Part shown: positions 23,967 to 34,327 of the stretch, in pieces | How positions within the stretch are numbered: position 1 is the first letter of the stretch | Layout: each line of letters starts with the position of its first letter | Source: Craterostigma plantagineum | Taxonomy: Eukaryota > Streptophyta > Magnoliopsida > Lamiales > Linderniaceae | Direction: 5' to 3' | Assembly (NCBI GenBank): GCA_027422505.1 | Contig: JAPQWV010001371.1 | Location: forward strand, 29,001 to 93,000 | Length of the DNA stretch: 64,000 nt | Translations under genes and position numbers: made by a program | The notes under the pieces: model-generated | What the model saw: the letters and a program-made list of their open reading frames with translations, nothing else | What the model was told of the DNA's origin: nothing | Database searches by the model: none

Positions 23967-24249
23967 TGTTAGGAATATTATAGAAGTGTCCAAAATATTG
24001 TTCTAAGTCTTGTAATTTCTTTACGATGTATTATCTTATGTATTTGGGTTGTGTTTGTAATGGGCTTGTTAGGGGCCCAATAAACTTAAATACCTCTCAA
24101 GGTATTTAAGCTTAAACCCTAACAAGCATTAATCAAGTTTTCAGTCTTGCAAAACTCTCACGTATTCAACACTAAACCTCTATAGCACACTATTCACATA
24201 TTACGAAGGTTTAATCTGGTGAAGTGTTCTTGGATAATCTGGAATTACA
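23967..24249 (+). repeat. Element A 5' LTR
   Basis: 283 bp, TGTTAGGAAT...GGAATTACA. Differences from the 3' LTR: an extra 2 nt near 'gatgtattatctt', and three substitutions ('gcaaaactc' vs 'gcaacactc', 'ttcaacac' vs 'ttcagcac', 'tctggtgaa' vs 'tctgttgaa'). Short for a SIRE-like element. Confidence 0.97.
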
Positions 24250-24251
24250 AG

Positions 24252-24263
24252 TGGTATCAGAGC
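24252..24263 (+). other. Element A primer-binding site (tRNA-iMet type)
   Basis: TGGTATCAGAGC begins two bases after the 5' LTR. This is the usual plant Copia PBS, complementary to the 3' end of initiator tRNA-Met. Confidence 0.95.
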
Positions 24264-25105
24264 AAGCGTGTAGGTGAGGAAACTTCATTTCAAGCCTTAA
24301 AGATTCTAGCAGGGTGAGTTCTTGTGTGGTAGTTTATCTGTCGCAAAGCTCAGACCCATCTATATCAACTTCTCGAAGATATTATATTTTTGTTAAGGCG
24401 AGTTTGTGGAACTATCAGTTCTGAGCTATCAAATTGGTTTCCGTGAAGGCTGTGTCAGATTTGTTGGATTTCTATCTAAAACACTTGAAGAACAGCCCTG
24501 TTTCTCAGACTGTTCTTGAGTTTGCGCACGGAATTTCTTTTGGGAACTAGGTTTGCGAACTCAAGGATTTCTTTCGCTTTGCGGCTCCTTCATTTCACTT
24601 GGTTGTTTTTTTTAAGTTTGCGCATCGACACTTCGCAAAGTTCTACTTTGAGAGTTCAAAGTTCCCGAACCGTTAGATTTTCAAAGATCAACGCATCAGG
24701 TTCTTTCTCACTTCACGAATCCAGTTATCAATTCGCAAAATCAGAACTTTGCGACCTCTTGATTACTTTGCGAACTTGGACCACTTTGCGAACTCATTTG
24801 AACTAGATCACTTTGCGAACTCAGACTACTTTGCGATCTTCGCTCACTTTGCGAACTCCAGTTTACTTCGCGAATTCAACACACTTTGCGATCTCTTGAC
24901 ACTTTGCGAACTCACAACTGCTTTGCGAACTTTACTCACTTTGCGAACCGTGTGAACTTGCTAACATTACTCACTTTGCGAACCTTGTCAACCTTGCGAA
25001 CCCACATATCTATTCGCAAAGTAACACGTCACTTCTTCAATTCGCAAAATTCAATTCCGACTTTCCTCACAATACACGTCAACGATCATATCCAAAACAC
25101 AAGCA
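24264..25105 (+). other. Element A gag leader with repeated TTTGCGAAC motif
   Basis: 842 nt of non-coding leader. From about 24520 the 9-mer TTTGCGAAC and close variants occur well over a dozen times in the plus orientation, spaced 15-35 bp ('cactttgcgaactcagac...'), with TTCGCAAA inverted forms near both ends. The same motif reappears upstream of the extra ORFs of this element (32150-33130). Confidence 0.85.
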
Positions 25106-27643
25106 ATGGACTCTTTCAGCATGGGAAATGATGTTAGACCTCCCATCATCCGACATGGAGAGTACGCAGTCTGGAAGAGAAGATTCATCAACTTCATAGA
25201 AAGCAAGGACAATTCTGAGAATCTACTAGAATCTATTTACAATGGACCTACACAGTATTGGACAATAATTCCCGCCACTACTGACACCACCCCTGCAAGA
25301 GAGGAACAAAGAATCTTGAAAACTACTGATCAATGCAATGATGAAGAAAAACTGCGACTAAAGGCAGATAAAGTGGCGAAATCATACATGATGCAAGCCA
25401 TTCCCAATGACATTTTGATGCAACTCGAATGTGGTGAGAGTGCAAAAGAAATGTGGGATGCTCTTCGAATTATGATGCAGGGGACAGAAGTCAATACAAT
25501 GGCAAGAATGGCAAACACACTCATCTCGTATGACCGCTTTCATGCTAACAAAGGGGAAACTCTCCAAGAAACCTTCCATCGATTTCTTGTTCTTTTAAAT
25601 GAGCTAAAGATGAATGGAGTCACAAAAAGTGTAATGGAAATCAATATCAAATTTTTAGGATCACTTCATCCAGAATGGGAGGCTACTACAATTATGATAA
25701 GACAGATGAACGACCTAACTAAAGTTAGCATTCATACATTATTCGACTACCTCAATCAACATTCCAATCATGTGGAGAAACGAAGGGAGGAAATCAAACC
25801 AATAGGAAGCGAATCGCTTGCTCTTATGACTGAACGATCATCAAGAAAACAATTCAAGGACAAAGAAATTATCCAGTCATCACAAGTTAAGGAGGGAGAA
25901 GACTCTGGTTCTGATGACGAATTCAAGGATCTTACCAAACATGCAGACCAGGAAATCACCCTCAAAGATCTTGCTAAGCAACTCGCTCTTGTCTCGAATT
26001 TCGTGCAGAGGAAATATTATAAGAAGACTGGTTCCTCCTCAAATCGTCAAAGAACTTCCTCCAACTCTAAAGGAAAGACTCAGGATGAGGACAACAACTC
26101 TGAAACTCCTCAACAAGGTGGCAAATGCTTCAACTGCGGCAAGAATGGACACTTTGCCAGAGAGTGCAGAATGCCCAAGAAAAAGGATGTTAACTATTAT
26201 CGCAGAAAAGTTCAATTAGCTGAACAGAAAGAAAAGGGGCTGGTCTTAATGGCAGAAGAGGATCATTGGCTTGAAGATACCTCAGACAGCGAGAATGAGA
26301 ACGTGGCACTGATGGCCAAACTAGATGACGAAGAAGATGGAGTTGGAGCTGAAGGTAGCGAGTCAGACAGGGAAACTTCTAACAATTCAGACATCGTGGA
26401 GGTAAGTGAAGCAGATTATGATTCCTTACTTAAGATGAAAAATGAATTTTTATCCTTATATAAATCTAACAAATTTGGGAAAAAGAAAATCAAAGAACTT
26501 GAAACTAACTTAGAGAAAAATTTAGCAGTATTAGATAAGTTTAGATATGATTATGCATGTGAGCAGAATCGTGTAATTGTGGCAAATGAAAAAATTGCTA
26601 AGCTAGAAATACAAGTGCAAAAATCCGAAGCTAAAGCCAAGGATTTAGAAAAGGAAATGAAATCTCATAGAGATCAGGCAATGGATGCTACAATTAAATA
26701 TGACTTACTAAGTAAAGAACGGGAAAGACTGTACTCCAAAATAAAAAAATTGGAGGACATCTTAACCCGACGAGATCAATCAGAACAAACGATCTTCTTG
26801 AACAAACCAGCTAATGTTGATTTTTATAATCCCCATAAAGGACTAGGTTTTGAAAACCCATGTAAGTTAAAACAAGGCATATCAAGTGCACCTTATCTAT
26901 ATGATCTCAAATTCATGCAGACAGGTTGCCTGGCAAATCTCATGTCTTTCGTAAGTAAAGATGAGACACCAACACACAGTAAAACTCAAACATCATTTGA
27001 TTATTCAGAGTTAAATGACAGTAATAAAGATCGAAATTGTCCAGCAATAACAGAATTTGAATCAGATATCCCACGTCCAAAGGAAGTAGAAACACCGATA
27101 GTTACATATACAACAGGATATATGCCTGATTGCATAAAGAAAATCAGTGATCTTCACTCCACTATCGAAAACGAGAGAAAGTCATTTGGAGAAGAAAGGC
27201 AGAAACTTCTTCAGGAAATATACTCACTTAAAGAAAAATTAAGATTACACACAATATCATACACCTTAGTTTCGCATGACAAAATTTCCTGCACTAATAC
27301 ATTGAAATTTTCAGGACCCACAAAAGAGCCATTGAAGGGGCAAGTATGGGTTAAAAAGGAAGATATCTTGAAGAAAACTAGTGATCTCAATACACCTTTT
27401 GTCATTGAGTATTTTTCTCCCAGAACTTTTGTACCATCTTTTCGCCATGTATCAAAAAAATTGTATTCTAAATCAAAAACAAAGCTTTCCATGCATGATC
27501 ATGTCACCAAGCAAACTCACAAAACAATTCATAAAAATAAAAATACAAAGTCAAGACACGAATCAAAATCAAAAGCTACCAAAAAACCTATGACAAATGG
27601 GTTCCAAAGCTTCCGACTTCAGGAACGCAAATCCCAACCCTAG
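25106..27643 (+). CDS. gag: Element A Gag polyprotein (845 aa)
   Basis: Structural protein that packages element RNA. The start ATG (MDSFSMGNDVRPPIIRHGEY) matches the family opening. Domains: N-terminal segment (about 1-70), UBN2-type capsid (about 100-230), acidic/charged linker, CCHC knuckle C341-x2-C344-x4-H349-x4-C354, acidic LMAEEDHWLEDTSDSE block, long coiled coil (about 430-560), and a basic tail. The frame ends at a TAG at 27641. In another frame the familiar tail continues from a KWVPK motif near 27600 to QWVPKTL and a stop near 27757. A one-base slip in the A6 run near 27583 would join them, so the listed end may be a mutation or a recoding site. Confidence 0.95.
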   Translation: MDSFSMGNDVRPPIIRHGEYAVWKRRFINFIESKDNSENLLESIYNGPTQYWTIIPATTDTTPAREEQRILKTTDQCNDEEKLRLKADKVAKSYMMQAIPNDILMQLECGESAKEMWDALRIMMQGTEVNTMARMANTLISYDRFHANKGETLQETFHRFLVLLNELKMNGVTKSVMEINIKFLGSLHPEWEATTIMIRQMNDLTKVSIHTLFDYLNQHSNHVEKRREEIKPIGSESLALMTERSSRKQFKDKEIIQSSQVKEGEDSGSDDEFKDLTKHADQEITLKDLAKQLALVSNFVQRKYYKKTGSSSNRQRTSSNSKGKTQDEDNNSETPQQGGKCFNCGKNGHFARECRMPKKKDVNYYRRKVQLAEQKEKGLVLMAEEDHWLEDTSDSENENVALMAKLDDEEDGVGAEGSESDRETSNNSDIVEVSEADYDSLLKMKNEFLSLYKSNKFGKKKIKELETNLEKNLAVLDKFRYDYACEQNRVIVANEKIAKLEIQVQKSEAKAKDLEKEMKSHRDQAMDATIKYDLLSKERERLYSKIKKLEDILTRRDQSEQTIFLNKPANVDFYNPHKGLGFENPCKLKQGISSAPYLYDLKFMQTGCLANLMSFVSKDETPTHSKTQTSFDYSELNDSNKDRNCPAITEFESDIPRPKEVETPIVTYTTGYMPDCIKKISDLHSTIENERKSFGEERQKLLQEIYSLKEKLRLHTISYTLVSHDKISCTNTLKFSGPTKEPLKGQVWVKKEDILKKTSDLNTPFVIEYFSPRTFVPSFRHVSKKLYSKSKTKLSMHDHVTKQTHKTIHKNKNTKSRHESKSKATKKPMTNGFQSFRLQERKSQP

Positions 27644-27652
27644 AAATAACTA

Positions 27653-30600
27653 GTGACTCTGCGTCATCCACCAACAAAGGACAATCTAGGGAATCTAATC
27701 GGACTAATATATATAATAGAGGTGGACCCATATTTCAATGGGTACCTAAAACCCTCTAGTTTTATTTTGCAGGCCCTTCATGTGTGGTACTTAGATTCTG
27801 GTTGCTCCACACACATGACTGGGACAAAGGAACTGTTGAGCAACTACGTTGATAGACCAGGAGGACTGGTACGCTTTGGCAATAGCAATGGAGCCAGAAT
27901 CCTTGGTTATGGCGATCTCATATGCAATCGACTCACAATTAAACAAGTCTCGTATGTTGAAGGGCTGACACACAACCTCTTATCAATAGGACAGTTCAGT
28001 GATTTTGGACTCCAAGTTGTGTTCCTAAAGAAAACTTGCAAAATTCTCAATGCCAATGGTGAAGAACTTCTCACTGGAACTCGCAAGACAAATCTCTACA
28101 CCATTGATATTAGAACTGTCAAACCAAAGACTAACATCTGCCTAATCTCCAAAGCAACTTCAACTCAAAATGACTTGTGGCACCAGCGATTATCTCATCT
28201 TAACTTCAAGACCCTCAACAAGCTGTCAACCAACAAATTGGCTATTGGACTACCATCACTGAAATACCAAAAAGAGCATATTTGCTCTGCTTGTGAGAAA
28301 GGAAAAATGAAGAAAGCTTCACATCCTACAAAACACACATCATCCGCTCAACATCCTCTAGAGCTTTTACACATGGATCTGTGTGGCCCGATGCGAACTG
28401 AAAGCATAAGTGGAAAGCGGTATATGCTGGTTATCGTCGACGACTTTTCCCGATTTACTTGGGTACGTTTCTTACGAACTAAATCAGAGACAGTAGAACA
28501 TATTCCAAATCTAATCAGAACAACACAGAACCTACTTCAGAGAAATGTTCAAATAGTTAGATCAGACAATGGAACAGAATTCAAGAATCAACAGCTCAGT
28601 GACTTCTACGAATCCATAGGAATTACTCAACAGTTTTCTGCTATCTACACACCTCAACAAAATGGGGTTGTTGAAAGGCGAAATCGAACACTCGTAGAGG
28701 CTGCCCGAACAATGATCATTCAATCATCACTACCTCATTTCCTTTGGGCGGAAGCAATGAATACTGCTTGCTATACACAGAATCGCACAAACATTCATCT
28801 AAGATTTGGTAAGACGCCCTATGAACTTATAAATGGAAGACTGCCCAACATTGCCCATTTTCGAATTTTTGGATGCAAGTGCTTCGTCGCCAACGACCGT
28901 GAAGACAAGTCCAAGCTCGATCCAAAAGCTACTGAAGGAATCTTCGTAGGCTACTCTGCGCAATCTAAGGCATACAGGATATTTCTCAGAAACAGAAGGA
29001 TGATCATTGAAAGTATAAATGTCACCTTTGATGAGGGACTCGAACCTTCTACTGGACATAGCAGTTTGGAACGAGTAACTAGCACACCACACCTTATTCA
29101 TTCTCATACAGAAAAGGGAGAATGTTCGTCAGATGCATCTGAACGGAACTCTTCAGAACCAGGATCCGACAAAGCAATTGACTATTCTAGACATAGCAAT
29201 CCCACATGCTCCACTCGCCAAACTCAAGAGGAACTGGATCTGGATCTACTTTTTGAACATATCTATATCTCTCAAAATCCGAAAAAACCACCCACAACTT
29301 CCATTCCACATACTGAATCCAGCCCTAGTTCATCAACTCATAATTCAGAACCCACTCCTGACCAGACAATTCCTCCCTCAGATGCAGAAGGCTCGATCCC
29401 AACAACCGCAACAACGACGCAGACAGATACCTCCTCTTCAAACTCACCAGGCAACACTACCGTGTCTGCAATCGACTATCCACTCAGTGAGGAATCCCAA
29501 ATAGGCGAAACGACATTACCCCACGAAAAGAAATGGATCCGACATCATCCTACAGATCAAATAATAGGAGATCCCAATACAGGAGTAACAACTAGAAGAA
29601 CACATTCAAATGAATGTAATTTCACCTGTTTCTTGAGCCAAATGGAACCTAAACGAGTAGTTGATGCACTACAGGATCCCAACTGGATAGTGGCTATGCA
29701 AGAGGAGATTAATCAATTCGAACGTCTCAAAGTATGGAACTTAGTTCCTCGTCCAAAAGGGAAGACTGTGATTGGAACAAAGTGGGTATTTAAAAACAAA
29801 AAGGATGAAGATGGTGTTGTAATTCGAAACAAAGCCAGGCTCGTTGCTAAGGGATATAATCAACAGGAAGGAATTGATTACGATGAAACGTTTGCCCCTG
29901 TAGCCAGAATCGAAGCTATTCGGTTATTCCTTGCATACGCCGCACACAAAGATTTTACAGTCTATCAAATGGACATAAAAACAGCCTTCTTGAACGGAAT
30001 TCTGAAAGAAGAAGTGTATGTGTCACAGCCAGACGGATTTCTCAATGCTGATCATCCCGACTTTGTTTACAAACTCGACAAATCACTGTACGGACTTAAA
30101 CAAGCTCCAAGGGCCTGGTATGAGGTGCTCTCCGACTTTCTTATCTCTTCAGGCTTCACTAAAGGGAAAATTGACGCTACACTGTTCGTAAAGAAAAATG
30201 ATTCTGATATCATGCTTGTGCAAATCTACGTGGATGATATCATTTTTGGCTCTACTAATCCTAAACTTTGTGAAGAATTTAGCATTCTGATGCAATCGCA
30301 ATTTGAAATGAGTATGATGGGAGAAATGTCATTCTTCCTCGGACTACAAATCAAACAACTTCAGGATGGGATCTTCATCAATCAGTCAAAGTACATCCAT
30401 GATATTCTCAGAAAATATGGGATCGACAAGAGCAAATCATCGAGCACACCTATGTCCACCTGATGCTCACTGGATGCAGATCACCTTGGTGAACCTGTAG
30501 ATGTTACTCATTATAGAGGGATCATTGGATCACTGCTCTACCTCACTGCCAGTCGACCAGATATCTTATTCTCTACGTGTCTATGTGCTCGATTTCAAGC

Positions 30601-31172
30601 TAATCCCAGGGAGTCACACCTTCATGCTGTCAAAAGAATCTTGAAGTATTTAAAAGGAACACCAGACCTTGGACTGTGGTATCCTAGAAACTCAAGTATG
30701 AAACTAATAGGCTATTCTGACGCAGATTTTGCAGGATGCAGACTGGACAGGAAAAGCACCTCTGGACACATGCAATTCCTAGACGATAAACTTGTATGTT
30801 GGGCATCAAAGAAACAAAATTGTGTGTCAACTTCCACGGCGGAAGCAGAATACGTCGCTGCAGCAAGTTGCTGCTCACAAATTTGGTGGATCAGAACAGC
30901 TACGGGACTACGGGTTTGATCTAAATAAAATTCCTATTTACTGTGATTCCAAGAGTGCTATCGCAATTACCTGTAATCCTGTACATCACTCACGCACTAA
31001 GCACATAGATCTTCGCTATCATTTCATAAAGGACCATGTAGAAAGAGGCATAATAGAAATGTACTTTGTCAATACAGAGCTTCAACTAGCCGATTTGCTT
31101 ACAAAAGCATTGGATGAAAAACGCTTCCAATTCTTAGTTGCAAAATTAGGAATGTTGAACCTCAATTTTTAA
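27653..31172 (+). pseudogene. pol: Element A Pol: protease, integrase, RT, RNase H
   Basis: Protease [13 protein letters not shown] (Asp about residue 48). Integrase: zinc region [12 protein letters not shown]...CSACEKGKM, catalytic Asp in HMDLCGP (about 241) and VRSDNG (about 304), Glu in [10 protein letters not shown] (about 341). Ser/Thr/Pro-rich linker. Reverse transcriptase with YVDD at 859-862. RNase H (YSDADFAG, STAEAEYVAA). An in-frame TGA at 30461-30463 interrupts RT; the same frame resumes to 30919. A shift near 30900 moves the end of RNase H (CDSKSAIAITCN ... LADLLTKAL) to another frame ending at 31172. The first ATG (27653) is unlikely to be the native start. Confidence 0.93.
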
Positions 31173-32149
31173 TCTCGATTATGCCTTACTACAATTCAAT
31201 ATTTTTCTATTTGCTATGGTTCACTTCTCTTATTCTGTGTGTGTTTATTATGTTAACCATTTATTTAGGACTTTAGTTTTTAAATTTTGAATTTTCAATA
31301 AATTGTTTCTTGTGTCCAATAAGTCGATGTAGCGCCGATGCTGATGGCGTTACATCGAGGGGGAGAAATGCTATATCTATGCATCGAGGGGGAGTAAGTG
31401 AATTCATCAATAGTTTATTTTTAAGATACTCGATAGGCATTGCATCGATGGGGAGTAAGTGAATTCATCAATAGTTTATTTTTAAGATACTCGATAGGCA
31501 TTGCATCTAGGGGGAGTTTTTCAACAGTTTATTCTTAAGATAACTCTTAAAAAATTCTTCAAAACACGAACAACTCTCTCAAACACATAATACGCAGATA
31601 ACTCTTAAAAATTCTTCAAAACACGAACAACTCTCTCAAACACATAATACGCAGATAACTCTTAAAAACTCATATGCTCGATGAAGACCCAAAGCAGAAC
31701 AGCAAGTAAAACAACGAATAAGCTCAAAAGAAGGAAAATCTCAATAACCAGCATATCCAAATTATGCTCAAAGTTACGTCTTAACTCTGCATGTTCCTCG
31801 AGCTTCTTCTCTTCTTCCTGCTTCTGCCAATTCATTTGTTAACGCGAAAAATAAGAGATGAGTTAGTTCTTAGATGTAAGGTACTTCAATGAGATTTGAG
31901 ACCTATATATTTATAAACACGAAGGAAACTTGCGTCATTTATTGTCCCGACATTAAGACGAATTTTTGACTAAGGCGAAGATTTTTTTCAATAAGGATAT
32001 CGTATCATGAAAATCGATCTTGAAAAACTCATAGATTTGATGTTATCCTTGTGATTGATCGCGCCAAATTGGTCATTTTTGGGTCCTCATTATTTGATGT
32101 CTTTGCTAAGTTGAAAATCTCGTACACTTACATTTTCTTCCTAAGTCAT
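31173..32149 (+). other. Element A post-pol non-coding region with PPT-like tandem repeats
   Basis: Starts just after pol. 'gcatcgagggggagtaagtgaattc...' is tandemly repeated with a 61-bp period (31381, 31442, 31503), preceded by a related 'catcgagggggagaaatg' at 31353. Each copy carries a polypurine run like the true PPT. From 31539 a second tandem repeat of 57-58 bp ('gataactcttaaaaa...cacataatacgca') has two full copies and a partial one. No coding signal. Confidence 0.85.
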
Positions 32150-33382
32150 TTTTTTTCAAATCAATTATTAGAATTTAGATTCGCAAACTATAATGAATTT
32201 AGACAACTGTTATTCGCAAACCATCTTCAATTTTGACCAGTCAATGAATTAGATTGCGAACTCATAAATCGCAAACTGATCAATTCGCAAACTACCAATT
32301 CGCGAATCTAAAGTGGGCTTTTTGTTTTCTCAAAAGTTTACAGCCCAGCTCAAACTAAGGTTCATACTTTAGGCCCAAAGTTGTCTTAAAACATCAATTC
32401 GTAAACTGAACCCGCAATACAAAAAAAAATCCCAAATCATAAACTTCTACTTTGCGAATCCCGTTCATCAAACCCTTCATCGTCGCTTGCATTGTCTGTG
32501 GTTTGCCTGCTCAAATCGTTACCTTCACTCACTCGCGAACATCTCTGTGGTATGAATGAAAAGTTGCGTTTACTTTTACTGTTTCTTGTTTAACGATCGA
32601 TTTTCTTAATTGCAGGAGTGATTTCTCGAAGAACAGGTGTTTTGCAGTTGATTCCTGTAGAAATTTCGTTGCTTTTCAGTGATAATACGAGCTTATCTGT
32701 TTGATTTTTGCACTAAATCGAATTTATCTTCTCAAATCTGGTGTTTTTCAAAGCGATGGATTTTTTTTCGGGTTCGAAATCGTTTAAGGGTTCCTTTTGA
32801 TTCTTCAGAGTTAAGCTTTGCGGGTCCAAAAATGTTTTATTTTATCAAACTCGCGAATCACTCACTTTGCGGGTTATCCACTTTGCAGCTTTGACCGTCT
32901 ATTTTGCGAATTCGAGGATCGCGAATCTTGGGATTTGCAAAGTTCATTTTGCGAGCTGATGCTTTGCGATTCCCCGATTGACCTGGTCCATTTGCGAATC
33001 CTGAGGCTGTGATACAGAATTCGCAAAGTTCTTTTCAACCAACCCGCAAACCCCTCAATTCGCAATATAAACGTCACGAAGTTCTTTTTTTACTCAACCC
33101 GCAAACCTTTGAGTTCGCAAAATACGACTTACTAAAATGAAGCTAAGCACTTTGAAGTGAACCCGCAAACCATACTTAAAGAAATTTTTGACAAAATTTT
33201 TCTCGAGTGGGCCAAAGTGTTGGGCTAAGCCTTCTTATCATCAAACGAAATTTTATTCAAACTCATCACTATTCATAATAGCCAAGTCCTCTTATCATGG
33301 CATATCTAATTTTATTTATCTTCTGTGTTGCAGTTTCAGCACGAATTCCCGGTGTCATATATATAAAAAAAAAAGGAAAAAT
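32150..33382 (+). promoter_or_regulatory. Second leader-like region of element A, with intron signals
   Basis: About 1.2 kb upstream of the third ORF. From 32160 to 33130 TTCGCAAAC/TTTGCGAA-type motifs recur in both orientations, echoing the gag leader. A plausible 66-nt GT-AG intron lies at 32550-32615 (CTGTG|GTATGAATG ... TTCTTAATTGCAG|GAGTG). A strong 3' splice-site-like sequence (TTATCTTCTGTGTTGCAG) ends at 33333, 49 nt before the ORF ATG. This suggests a separate or spliced transcript for the downstream ORFs. No TATA box is clearly placed. Confidence 0.55.
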
Positions 33383-34249
33383 ATGACGACACCCACGGAT
33401 CTAGTCTACCCAACTTCGAAATGGATAACAACCAAAGATAATAATTTCCAACTCGACCTGCATACATTCAAGTGCAAGGACGAAATCATCATATCCATTC
33501 TGAGGAATCACCATCTTGGGTATGCCTTCTCCGCCTCGGTCCAAGTTCCTACCGTTTACCTTCAACAATTCTGGGGGACAATGAAGACCAAAATTGCCCA
33601 AGATAATAGCATCTACTACGAGGCCCAAATCGCAACTGAGACTGTCACCATCACAAAGGAACTCATTCGTAGTATTCTAAGAATGCCAAGTCAACCTCAA
33701 TACGAACCTGAGGCTTTCGAAAATGAGCTCCTGGAGGACATGATGAGGATGGGATACTACACGCCGATCAAGTTTGTCTCCCATTTTCAGAATTCCATGA
33801 TCCCGCATCCGTGGCGAACGCTCTTCGCATTTGTCAATAAGTGCTTCTCACCCAAGCACTCAGGATGGGATAGATGCAATATCACAATTCTTCGGATCTT
33901 CCATGGGATCGTGTTTCGAAGAAATTACGACTTTGCCAAACTTATCACCACAGATCTCGACGACCAACTTTACCAACGAACTAAGTCCAAAAAGCCACTG
34001 AATTTGCCATATCTCCGCTGGTTCTCACTTATCATCCACCATTTTCTGACCACAACAACAGGAATACCATCACGACCTGTGGAAGAAAACTTCACTCCAC
34101 CCAAACTGCGCTACCTTCATAAAGGAAAGTCTGATGAGAAATACTCACGCACCGCAATGCCAATCCCTCACGAGTTACTCATTCTTGCAAACCCCGACCA
34201 TATCGATGCCTACTACGAAGACTACAAAGTTCCCAATCCCACGACATAG
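33383..34249 (+). CDS. Element A extra ORF-A (post-pol, unknown function)
   Basis: 289 aa if started at MTTPTDLVYP (33383). The open frame extends back to 33188, but that part overlaps the predicted splice acceptor and AT-rich leader, so the inner ATG is preferred. Motifs: NFQLDLHTFKCKDE, an amphipathic segment, VPTVYLQQFWGTM, then a mostly alpha-helical body (HPWRTLFAFVNKCFSPKHSG). No signal peptide or clear membrane segment, so it does not look like a classical envelope protein. I recall similar 'VYLQQFW' proteins next to Copia pol genes in asterid genomes. A decayed relative lies at 60983-61821. Ends at a TAG, in frame with ORF-B. Confidence 0.8.
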   Translation: MTTPTDLVYPTSKWITTKDNNFQLDLHTFKCKDEIIISILRNHHLGYAFSASVQVPTVYLQQFWGTMKTKIAQDNSIYYEAQIATETVTITKELIRSILRMPSQPQYEPEAFENELLEDMMRMGYYTPIKFVSHFQNSMIPHPWRTLFAFVNKCFSPKHSGWDRCNITILRIFHGIVFRRNYDFAKLITTDLDDQLYQRTKSKKPLNLPYLRWFSLIIHHFLTTTTGIPSRPVEENFTPPKLRYLHKGKSDEKYSRTAMPIPHELLILANPDHIDAYYEDYKVPNPTT

Positions 34250-34327
34250 GATAGCCCACCTGAGTCTAACCCAGGGGTTAGTGAGACTGAGAGAGCTGAA
34301 ACGAGCGAGAGAGAAAGAGAGAGTGAG

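Noticed and set aside
33188..33382. Upstream extension of ORF-A from the first ATG
   Set aside because: Encodes leader-type sequence overlapping a splice acceptor and an A-rich run; the relic copy shows similarity only after the inner ATG.
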